Positions 14,951 through 26,900 of a stretch of DNA of 50,808 nucleotides are shown here, in pieces; the first letter of the stretch is position 1, and every line of letters starts with the position of its first letter. Below the pieces are notes generated by a model. It was not told the origin of the DNA, ran no database searches, and saw only the letters and a program-made list of their open reading frames with translations. The stretch spans positions 1 through 50,808 of the forward strand of contig CAYNZP010000016.1 in assembly GCA_964401835.1 (NCBI GenBank). Reading direction: 5' to 3'. This DNA is from CAYNZP01 sp964401835. Lineage in GTDB: Bacteria; Planctomycetota; Phycisphaerae; SM23-33. The position numbers were made by a program, and so were the translations under genes.

Positions 14951-17900
14951 ATGCCATTGCCTGATAACTACCGGAATCATAAGATTATCCCCCCCCGTTT
15001 TGAGAACCTGGAAGAAAGGTTATTGCTGACAACTATGTATGGGGGTGACACCTTCGAATACAAAGACGCAGCCGACAATACCATCCGTGTGGTTCTCGAA
15101 GGCGACATCATCGCAGAGTTTATCGCGGCCGATTTCGATCCTAACACAAACTCGCTTATTCTTGGTGATATACCCGGCAGGGTTTATGGTCCCTTACGCG
15201 GAGGATCCAGCTACACCAGCGGGGATGACCTTTTCGGCGGCGTCGGAGGGGCCGACGGTGTGGAACTGCTCGGGACAATAGATATAACCGACAGCAATTT
15301 CAACAGCGGCACCGGCTATACCATTAGTTGGAATGCCGAGGGAGTCGACGACATCACCCTCCAGGCGCTTGCGAGCATGGACGCCGAAAACAATGGAGAT
15401 ACTTACGCTTTTAACATCGCCACGGTCGACGACAACGGCACCGAACGGACGCTTGTGCAGTTGTTGAAAATCAACACTGTCAACGGCGATGGCGACGTTC
15501 AGTCTCTGCTTCAGCAGGCCTCACTGCGCGACGACATAATGTCCAGCCTGTCTTCTTCTCTGGGCGACGTCCAGGCAATGGCAATCGACCCGACAACGGG
15601 CACCGGCTACGCCATTAATGAAGAAAGCGGTACTGGCAGCGTGCTTTACTCGATTAACCGTTATACGGGGCTGGTTACGAGCATCGGGACGTTGACGAAT
15701 TCCTCCACAACAAACACTCTCTCGGGCGTCAAGGCGATGGCCTTCGACAGCACGGGTCAGTTATATATTATTACCCAGGACTATGACGGCGACAGTACTA
15801 CCGACACCAGCACACTTGCGATTGATGCTGACTCAAATACTTCCAATTTCGATGTTGCCCTTGTGGCAGTAGATAAAACTACTGCACAATTTGCCAATTC
15901 CGACGCTACATCGATTACCGTTGGCACCTTTGAGGTAACCGTCGATTTCAACGCGATGGCGTTTGATTCCAGCGATAATCTTTTCGCAATTTCCCAGGCA
16001 AGTGGCGAAAGCATTACAAGCACACTTTACGCGATCAATTCTTCCACAGGCGCCTCCGGCAGCCAGTCTCAAGTGAAGGTAGGCGAAGATGGTACGAAGA
16101 TCGACGGATTGGCCTTTACGACGAATTTTTCCGGCACGGAGATTCTTGTAGGAACGGACAACTTGCAGATAGATTCAGAGACAAGTGTAGTCCAGCCAAG
16201 GCTTGTAAGCATCCTTACCGGCACGGGAGCAGCAGTGGCTTTGAGCGAGGCCGGGGCAGTTGCCCAAGTCAACGGTCTGGCCAGCTATACAGAAGCGGGT
16301 GACAGCAGGCCGCTGTTATTCGCTACTGACGGCACAAACGTGCTTCGCGGCTCGGCGGTGAGTTTGCCGCTCGACGAAGGAGCAACCAATATCGCTGCAA
16401 TCTCTGCTGCTGATTTCCGCCCGCAAACCGGCGCGTCGGACGACAACCTTCTCTTCTTTGTCGCACGCGACGGAGACGACGCCGACATTCTTTTCAGTAT
16501 CGATGTTACAAAGCCCAGTATGTCGGCTATACAGAACTCCCTAACCAGAATCGGCACGATAAATTCCGATTCCGAATATGAAGTTACCTCCATTGCCTGG
16601 GATCAGACCAGCGCGTCAGCCGCAACTCTCAAAGCCTTCCGCAAGGCGGGTGACGATGGGCAAATTGTAATTTTGAGTACTACAAACGGCTCGGCCTCGA
16701 GCGTGGTAAACGTTACGATGGACGAAGAGGCCATCACCGACATCAGCGCAATCGAATTTGTAAACGATAACACCTCTGGCCTGGATACTTACATATACGC
16801 CGTTGACAATGGCGGCGACCAGCTTTTGCGCATAACCACATCTTCCGGTTTCGCGTACGTCTTAGGCCCGCTTAGCGACCCCGACGATACCGACGATGGC
16901 CCGGTTCGCGGAGAAGATCTGCATGGTTTGTCCTGGCATCCGACGCTGATGAACCCCTTTACCGGCGACCAAGGCGTTTTGCTGGCCTCCGACGCCAGCA
17001 GTGACGAAGTGGTCTATGTAGACCATAGAGAGCGGTTTCCCTCGTCAGACGTTTACGCGATTTATATCACTCAGACCAGCGATGACGCTTCGATTACCAT
17101 GGCGGTCGTGCCGGACTTCGATCCCGACGACCCAACGGCTGATCGCGTGATGACGCCTTTTTCTGGTAGCACTGGCAATTTCAAAATGACGCTAGCCAAT
17201 GACCCTGATGGTGCAGTAGTCGCCCCAGGCGGTAGCGGCGGGGTGTATATCGGTGCGAGATATCTCAACGATGACAATGAATGGGTTACAGTTGTCTCTG
17301 GCGATTTGTCGGCAGAGGAAGGTGTCCGGCCCGCCGGCTTGGACGATTTTCTCTCTAACAGTACCAAAGACCTCTCTGCTGGAGTGGTTGTGGGCGATAA
17401 CCTGCTCAATTACGTCGACAGCGGCAGCTTGTGGGTAGACCGTCTTTTGGGCCAGAACCTTGACGACGTGCAGGAAATAGCCGTTGGGAGGAATGGCTCA
17501 ATTGTTGTTGTAGACACCGATGGCGTGGACGAAAACGGCGATTCCACCGGTGACCAGATAGCGGTGGTAGACGGTTCCTCGGGCGAAGCCGAGAAGCCGA
17601 TTTCGATAACCGACTCAGTTACAGGGCTTAACCTCTCCGGAATACAGGGCCTGGATTATGGCGATGTGGATTTTGACGGAACGGAAGAGCTTTTCGCGAT
17701 TTTAAATGCCAACAGCTTCACGCCGGCAAGTTCGGTCGGTGGCGATTTGGGCGGTGATTTTGACATTGTCGGACTGACGGTAGATTCCGGCGGGACAATG
17801 TATGCCATAGACGACGATAGCGGTGCGGGAACAAGCTTCAAATTATATAAGATAGAGCGAAGTTCGGCTGGTGCGGTAACAGCCTTTACCCCTACGAATG

Positions 17901-20900
17901 GTTATGAGATTCAGAGATCTGACGCCAGCGGGGCTGTTACGGGCATTTCCGCTCTTACGGCTGACCCTGTAAGCGGTCAGCTTTACGCGGTAGGCTTGGA
18001 CCCGACCAGCGGTAACCAGACGCTTTACACGATTAGCAAAATCGCCAGCGATGTCGATGGCGACGGCACGGCTGACGACGTAGCAGCGACGGAAGTCGTC
18101 GAGCTTGATGACGCCAATGATGTCCTGGGCAACGGAGCCGGAGCATTTACCGAAACAATAGAAGCACTGGCGTTCTCTCCTGATGGCTCTACGCTGTATG
18201 CGGTCATAAAAGACGGCACGGCTGATACGCTGTTTACTGTCAATACAACCACAGGCGACATTACCCAGGTCGACGCCAATGGAGTGGGCGGTGCTATAGA
18301 GATCGCGTCGGTCGGTACCGATCTGGAAGAGATAGACTTTTTCTCAGCTGGCGTACTTGTCGGCTACGACAAATCCGGCGGCGCGGGCAGCTATAAGCTG
18401 GTGAAGATAAACCTTTTCTCCCCGTCAGCTTCGACAGCAATTTCTTCCGCGGGCAGTATGGATGACAATCTGCTTGGCTTTGCCAGCGACAGCGATGGTC
18501 TTTTCTATTCGGTCTATGACGACAATTCCGCGGATAACGAAGTTTACGTCAGCGCAGGAGCGACAGCGACACTCGGCACAATCGCCGTTGCCGAGAGCCT
18601 GGCGAACTACCTGCCGTCGGCTTCGGTGGGTAACGGCATCGTAAGCGGCACGCTTACCAGCCCACAGGCTCTTACGATTACATCTTCCGGAACGCTCGGT
18701 ACGATGTACCTGATAGACAGCAACGGGACCGGCTATGACCTATACAGTGTTTCCCGCCAATCCGATGGCAGCCTTGCTCCTACATCGCCGGTTACGCTGA
18801 TTGGCGAAATTTCTGATTCTTCCGGAAACGTAATCGACAAGATTTACGGCATCGAAGCTGATCCCGGTACAGGAACCCTTTACGTCATCGGCGAGGATTC
18901 CGCCGGCGACATGGCTTTGTTCACCTTGGCAACTGACGGCAGCGAGATCGACGGCACGGCGGGCGATGAAGTATTGGCTACAAGCGTTGGCAAGCTGGAT
19001 GAAGGTAGCGTTACCGACGATTTTGTTGCCTTGGCGTTTAATTCCACCGGAAGCGTTTTGTACACAGTCCGAAACGATGGCGGTACCTACAAGCTTTACG
19101 CAATCAGCAAGACAACCGCCATTTTGACGCTAATCGGTGATATAGAGGTTGCATCGACTGCTGTCGACGTGATTTCAGCCATGGATTCAGATGAGAATAA
19201 TAATCTTATCGCCATTGAAGGTAACGCCGGCTCGCGCAGACTAATCGAAATCGACGTTACAGATCCGACAAGTTCCACCGAGGTTACCGCTGCGGCAACT
19301 GTTTCGGATAATTTCGCCGGATATGCCTACGGGCCTGACGGCAAGTTTTATACGATTAATGACGACCCGAACGATACTATCTGGAGCAGCGATGAGTTTG
19401 CTAGCGGTGTCTTTACCGCTGTTGGCGCGGTTGAAGATTCAGGCGGTACGGCAGTTTCGGGCGTTCGGGCAATGGCGTTCAAGCAGGGCGAGGGTTCTAT
19501 CTCCGGCCAGCAGGGCCTTTACATCATAGATACCGCCAATGAGCTCTTTGAAGTGGATCCCACGACAGGACAGCTTCAGTCTTTGGTCGGTGCGGGATTG
19601 GATGTCGAAGATTCCAGCGGGACGGCTGTGATTGTCGGCTCGATGGACTTCGACCAGAACGATAACCTTTACGCCCACGACACTGTCAACGGCAGGTTAG
19701 TGGATTTAGTTGTTTCTACCGGTGTGGCAGGCGGAACTGTCGCCACCGCTGATGGCTCGATTCGTCCGACCGTTGGGGCGATATCTTTCGATTTCGCCAA
19801 CAGCAGGTTCCTCGCTGTCGATAACGCTACAAGTCTGTCACAACATTCCAGCGCGACGGAATCGGCGGCATTGATGAGTCTTGAAGGCCTGACCAATACC
19901 ACCGCTACCGGCCAGAATATCGATAAGGTTTTCGTCGGAGGGACTGTTACCGGCAAGGTGGATACTTCCGGCTCGGTCGGGACATTCTACGGTGGGTGGA
20001 TAATTACCGGCGCTTCAGGCGGCCAGGCAGATACGACTGCTACGGTTTCCGACAATTTCAACGTCGAAGGCGATATAAGGAATCTTGTTACCGTAAGCTC
20101 ACTGGGAACGGATACCGGTGGAGCTTTCCCTGACCCGCGATATGTTTGTGGCTTCGACATGCAGGTGGGCGGCAAAATCGGGCAGATCTGGACGATGGAT
20201 TCGTACAGGGCCGTCGTTCAGGCAGAAAACCAGGACAATATCGTAAATCTTTCTTCGGGCGATATGTACCAGTACGAGCTTGAAGGTCGTGTCGAAGAAC
20301 CAGAAGCTTCCGATGAAGGTATCCAGTTCGAGGCTTTCAGACTCCTTCGCAGCGATGAGGCGTTTTATAACGACACGTTTGAAACGGCTCAATATGTCGG
20401 TTCGGTTCGAACGGGAACTCTCGGCGACGACGACGTCATTCGCATTTCCGGCACGCTTTATAGCGACGAAGAAGAAGATTTAGTCGACTTTTACGGCATT
20501 TCGCTTCTTGCCGGGCAGACAATTACGGTTCAATTTACCGGGGCTGTTGAGGTGGGTGTTTATGATCCCGATGGTCGCTTAATAGCCGGTTCTTTTGCTA
20601 GCGACCCGTTCCGTATAACCACAGATCGTCCCGGCGTTTTCCGTTTCTCGGTCGCCCCGATAGTTGATGGGAATACCTATCCCTATACCTTAAGCATCGA
20701 TGATATAGGCGATATCGGCGTAGGCGGCGTGGTGGTCGCCAGTAACTTTTATAACAATACATCCGCTGCCAGTGTACTTTCCGAGCGTGGCGACGTGGGC
20801 GGGATATACGTCGGTGGGGATATGACATTTAATGGAACCACAACCGACGTACAGGCCGACGACGGAAACATCCGCAGTATTGAAGCCGGTACTATCGGTG

Positions 20901-23900
20901 CCGGTATAAACGATGCCAGCTTTGGAGTCAATATCATCGCTTCCGGCAGTATCGGCCTGCTTCATACCACATCGTCGTATATGAACATTGAAAGCGCCAA
21001 TATAGGCGGAGATTTGCAGGTTGCGGACGCGGCGGGGACGTTCTATATCGATCTTACCGCCGACGGCGGCGTCGGCGTCATACGCGCAGCCGACATGGCT
21101 TCGGACGAAACCCCCAGCGCCATCACCGTCAACAGAGACAATGTCGGCAGCGACGGAATTATTGACCTGATAGACCTTACCGGCGACCTCGGCACTCTCC
21201 GTGTCGGCGGACCTGCGATTACGACAGGCATTGGCGGTAACGTCCGTTACATGCAGGTCGGTGGTACGGTTTACCAGGATTTATTTTTTGGCGGTGGTTC
21301 CTACGGACAAGAGACTGTCCCTGCCGGACAGGAAGTAACCATTGAGGACGATTCCGGCGGGTCTATTACCTTGACACCTGTGGTTAACAGCTACAACCAG
21401 CTTACCGGCGCACCAGTAGATACGCCTTCGCTTACTTACCGCGCTTACGGAATCCGAGGCAGCGGCGGCAAAGTTATTATTGACGTAACCAGTACGGGCG
21501 GCATAAACGTGTCCGGGGATGGTCACGGCAACAGTTCATATGTCGAAATCGGAGAGATAATAGCAAACGGTGGCGGCAGGGCGGTTGAGGTACAGGCTGA
21601 CGGTTCGCTGGCCCTGGCCGAAGATGCCGGAACCAATTTAAGTGTTACAATCGACAGCGGCGGCTGTGTGGTCGATGTTTTCCAGATTACCGGCGGAAAC
21701 TTTTCTGAAATAATTAACCATTGCAGTGGCGAGATAGTAAACATCACTGCCGATTCTATCGGTACCCTTGAGAGTTATGGCGATATCGGTTTGGCCAGGA
21801 ATCATACCGGCGCCGAAGTAAACCAGATTGCCACGCTTTTCGACCTCTATCCATACGAGCAGGAGCATATCGGCGTTGTCAGCGGCAACATCGCTTTAAT
21901 CAAAACTAAAAAATCTGTTGGAAACGTCATTGTTTCCAGCGCCATCGGCGAGGTCTACGCCAATTATAACCGGCCAGTAAACCACGCTGATGGAGAATTT
22001 AACGGCATTGAAGGTGTCATACTTGCTCTTGGCGCCGATGGAAACATAGGCACCGTTCATATTGGAGAGGGACTCGCCCCAAGCGGTACGGGTAAAGCGG
22101 AGAAGGCGGCAATTATCGCGGAAGGCAGCATAACAAAGGTTGTCAATCAGGGTCTGGGCTCGGATATTCGGGGTAACATCCTCGGTGAGAGGGGCATCGA
22201 CAGGATAGAGCTGATTAACGGGTCAATCATCGATGCGGGCATTTGGTGTTTCGACCTTACGGAACTTCAGGACGAAGAAGCGGAAGTAATATTGGTTACC
22301 GGCGATATTGGAGAGATATACCTTGAGGGCAAGGGCGGGATAATCGGTAGTCGCATTTCTGCATTGGACATCGGTGATATATGTGTAAGCAACGGTTTTG
22401 GTATTTTTACCTCGACTATTAATTCAACCGGTGGTACCAGTAAGATTGGAAATATCTGGGGAGGCGGTTTCGGTATTCGCACGGTTTTTGTCGATGGTGG
22501 AGCTTCCGTAGGTAATATAACGGCAGGTAAATGGGGAGAGCAACTCAGCAGTCTTAGTTACTCGGATACAGTCCGTTACAGCGAAAACTATACTTACGAT
22601 CCGCTGTTTAACCAGTATCTAACGACAAGTAACGACATACACAAATTCCTTGGCACATCCCTAGCCTCCCCGAATGCGACTTGCGGAATTATTGCAAACC
22701 TTAACGCCAACGCCTTCAGCAATCTTGGTCATGTTGTTGCTTATCAGATTAATGATTCTGACTTTGATTTTGCCAATCATATCGCCGGCTTAATGACACG
22801 CGGAGGGGCGGGCACTTCCCCGACGATGTCCAACGTGGAAATTACAACCGGTAGCCTGGGATACTTCAAGCCCGGCGCACTTGTTACCGGTCTGAATATG
22901 AATATCGCCGGCGTTATAAACAATATCACAATTAACGGCGATTTCGGCAGCTGGTGGGACGGTTCCAGTGTTACAGCTTACGGTCCCAACGGTTACATCA
23001 AGTATTTCAGGGTTACCGGTAATATGTACGGCGACCTTACCTCATCGGGCATTATTGGTACGGTGATAATCGACGGCAATCTTAGCGGCAATATTACCGC
23101 GAGCTCAACAAATCCCAGATCGAATGCTCTTAATAAATTGACTATCGGCGGATCTTATCTGGGTACGCTGGACATAACCGGAAATGCCGGAATAATCGAA
23201 GCGGCCCGGGATTTCGGTTCGGCGGGAGATGCACTGCTTATCGATGGTAACCTCAAGGCACTGAAGGTCGGCACCAACAAGACAGTCAACGGTTCGAGCC
23301 TCGGTTTGGATATTAACGTTACCGGTAACCTCTACCTTCTGGATGTAACCGGCCAATCCGACGGGGCGGTATTTGTCGGGGGCGACCTGACAAAGACGAA
23401 AATAACGGCCGATTCTGCCACGACCGGAACGGCGATTGTAAACGGCGATCTTACTGTCCTGGGCAGCCTCAAGTATGCCTATGTGACAGGCGGAAATGTT
23501 GCGGCCAACGTAACTGTCGGTGATGACGTAAAAACCTTTAAGATAGTAAACGGCGACCTCGTAGCAGGGACGACGCTTACAAGTTCACTTGGCAATATTT
23601 ACAAGCTAGATATTCGCAACGGCGATCTACTTGGTAACGTGATGGCAGACAATGGAACGATAGATTCCATACTGGTTCTCGGTTCCGATATCGGGGCCGC
23701 CGCTTCCATAAGCGCCGAAAAGCTTAAAAAGCTGCAAATTAGCGGCAGCATTCTGAGCGGAGCGACAATAGCCATCGTCGATGAACTCACCTATCTGCAG
23801 GTCGGCGCCGACATCCAGGCGAGCGCAACCGTAACGGCTGGTTCCGGCAAGAAGGTTAAAGTTCTCAATGACATGTTGGGCACTTTTACTTATGGATACG

Positions 23901-26900
23901 GGTCTGCGGTGAATATGGCCGTCAGCAGAAACCTGGGCGGAACTTTAACTATAGATTCCGATACCAAGCTTACCGTCGGCGGGAATATCAGTTCCGGCGG
24001 GACTGTTTCGATAGGTCGCGACCTGACCAACATGACCGTAACAGGCACCGTCGCCGGCGATGTATTTGTTGACGGTAGCGGCAACACGTGGAAGGTCGGA
24101 GCCCTCAATAACGCTGTTCTGACTACAGGGCTTAATCTTAAAAACCTTACTGTAAACAGCACTGTTACCAACAGCCTCTTCCAAGCGGGCGTCAGCCGCG
24201 GCGACGATAGCACATTCAATACGGATGATCTCAACGAAACCGGGCGAATGGGCAATCTGTATAAGCTCGCAGTCAGAGGCGCGATGTCGGGCAGCGTTTT
24301 CGCAGCAGGCGGCGGTATAACCAATGCCAACATTACCGGCGGTATGACCAACAGCTCCATTTCCACCGGGCTTTGTCTGGGTAACGCGGCTATCGCTACG
24401 GTTATCGCCGACGCCACTCCACTTGGCGATGCTGCAGAACGTAACGCGGCCCGTATGGGCAGCGACCTCGAAGTTTACTGTGGCGATTTCAAGACGGCGA
24501 TTGTTGGAGCTGCAGGCCTGGTCAACAGCGACCTTACTGCAGGTATCGACCCAGGTAGTACGGACGGGGCATTTGGCACAGCCGACGACAGCGTTTCATC
24601 TTCGGTGACAGGCGGAAGCAGCAAATTCAACAAGGTCCAGACCGCTGTCGATGTGAACTCAACAGTACTTGCTGACGGTGGGATTACACGCAATGTTACT
24701 TCCGGTGCGGGCACTGTAACCGCAAATGTTACCTACGCCCTTGGCGATATTACTTCCAATAACGCCCTTGAAACGCTTGTCGCAACCGCAACCAATGGTT
24801 TGCCCGCCACATATGTCACCACAGGCGGACACACGGTAACCGTTACTATAACCGGCAACGGTTCGGTAGCCCTGCGGGATGAGGCTGGTGCCGACAGCGA
24901 CAACAAGATCGATACTCTAGTGATTAGCGGTACGGATTCCCGCAGCAAAATTGCGATAACCACCACGACGCCGGGCGCTGTTACTATCGGCCGGATTATT
25001 ACCGCTGATGACGCTCAGTTCCACACGCTGACCTTCGACGGAGATCTGGTCGGCGATGGCAGCGACGATCAGGACCTCTGGCTTGACGGGCCTGTCAATA
25101 CATTTACCTTCCGCGACATGGGCGACTCGTTCAACGGGCAAATCGGTGGAGACGCCAGAGCGCTTACTCTCCAGACCCAGGGAAGCAGCAAGCTTCGTGT
25201 CGGTGGAAAAATCAGAACGCTTACCATTACCGATAGTGGCACGGATCCGTTGCTGACGGGCTTGGGCGCTCCGGGGGCGGGCGTAACCATTTCCTCGATG
25301 GCGATTGATTCCAACCCAGTCGTTTACGTGTTCAACTCGGCTTCGAGCGCACTTTCATCTGCGAACCTGGCTACAGGCGCTTTGAGCGGAACGGTAACCG
25401 TTACCGACGCTTTTGGCGGGACTACCCTTACACTGGCGGGCATGGATTTCGACGGTTCTGACGTGATGTACGCGGTTGCTGACGTTTACAACCAGTCACC
25501 GACAAAGCAACTCGGCAGCATTTCCGGCTCGGCCATTTCCGGTATGAGCGGACTGGCTGCCAACCGTAGCGGAGAAGTTTACGCTATTCAGACAATCGAA
25601 GTCGATTCTGTAGATTATGATTATCTGGTCAAATTTGATGTGACAGCGGGCTCGGCCACATTGGGCGCCGCCTCGCCTGTTGGAAGGCTCAAGGATATTT
25701 TCAACAACACATACAGCGGCCATGTCGATGCACTGGCCTTTGATGTCCCGGGCAACCTTTATGGTATTGTCAGCGATCAGAACGGCAGCGGCACCGGTAA
25801 TGCCGGAGCGGCCCTGGTCAAGATAGAAACCAGTGATTCTAACTCCGACGGATACCTCCGTGTTACAAGTCCGACCAACAGTTTTCTACCTGGTACACTT
25901 CTTGATGACGGTGGAATTGTGACTGATTCCTTTATGGCAATGGCTGTACACTATGATGATTCTGGTTTACCAGCCACTCCTGCTGTTTCTACTATTTATG
26001 CGATTCGGCGAAACGGTGGAGAAGATCATCTTGTAACGATTGGTACAGATGGTACCACTGACGCGGTAGCAGCTGGAAACCTCGTGCAGATAGATCCAGG
26101 TTCGGGTTTGGAAGACACCAATATTGTCGGCATGGGCTTCGATTCCACGGGTCTTTTGGCAAATGTTAACTTGATTGCCTTTAATAGCGATGGCTCGTCG
26201 GCCGAGATGATTAATCTGGACGTGGCGACGCCTGCTTCCTCAACTCTGATTACCGCAGAAGACGCACTGGACCCCACTTTGGACGCTTTCGCTGTCGGTA
26301 TGACCGGCAGCCAGTATCCTACCTACGCCTATGATAATGACAGCACCGGTATTCTTTACACCAACCCAGGAACGATGGCGACGCTGGGTACGGTAAATAC
26401 GTCAACTGGCGTGTTCACCCGCCTGCAGGGTCTGGCTACTGATGCGACGGGTACTCCACTTGGCAGCACTATCAACATTCTTGGTGTAGCAGTCGATAAT
26501 GCCGGAACGGGCGACGTATTTGTCCTTACCGATGATACTGCCAACGGCTTTGGCCTGTTGCGATACGACGACGCCAACGGCGACTGGGTATCGGCCATCG
26601 GCAATATCACCGACGCTAATACCGGCGATACGCTTAATGTAACATCCATTGAGTTTGATGATACAACCGGCAGTCTTATTGGCCTGGATTCCAGATTCAA
26701 CCAGCTTGTTACCATAAGCACTACCGACGCGACGGCAACGCCGCGGGTGGAAAGCGGTTCAGCCGACGGGACGGATATGACTGCCCTGGCGTACGATTCG
26801 GCGAACACTGCCTGGTATTCATTCAGCAGTTCAACGGGAACCGGCTCGTTCATGCAGTTCCGCGGAATAGATCAGTCCGATCTGGGCGGGATTACGGCCA

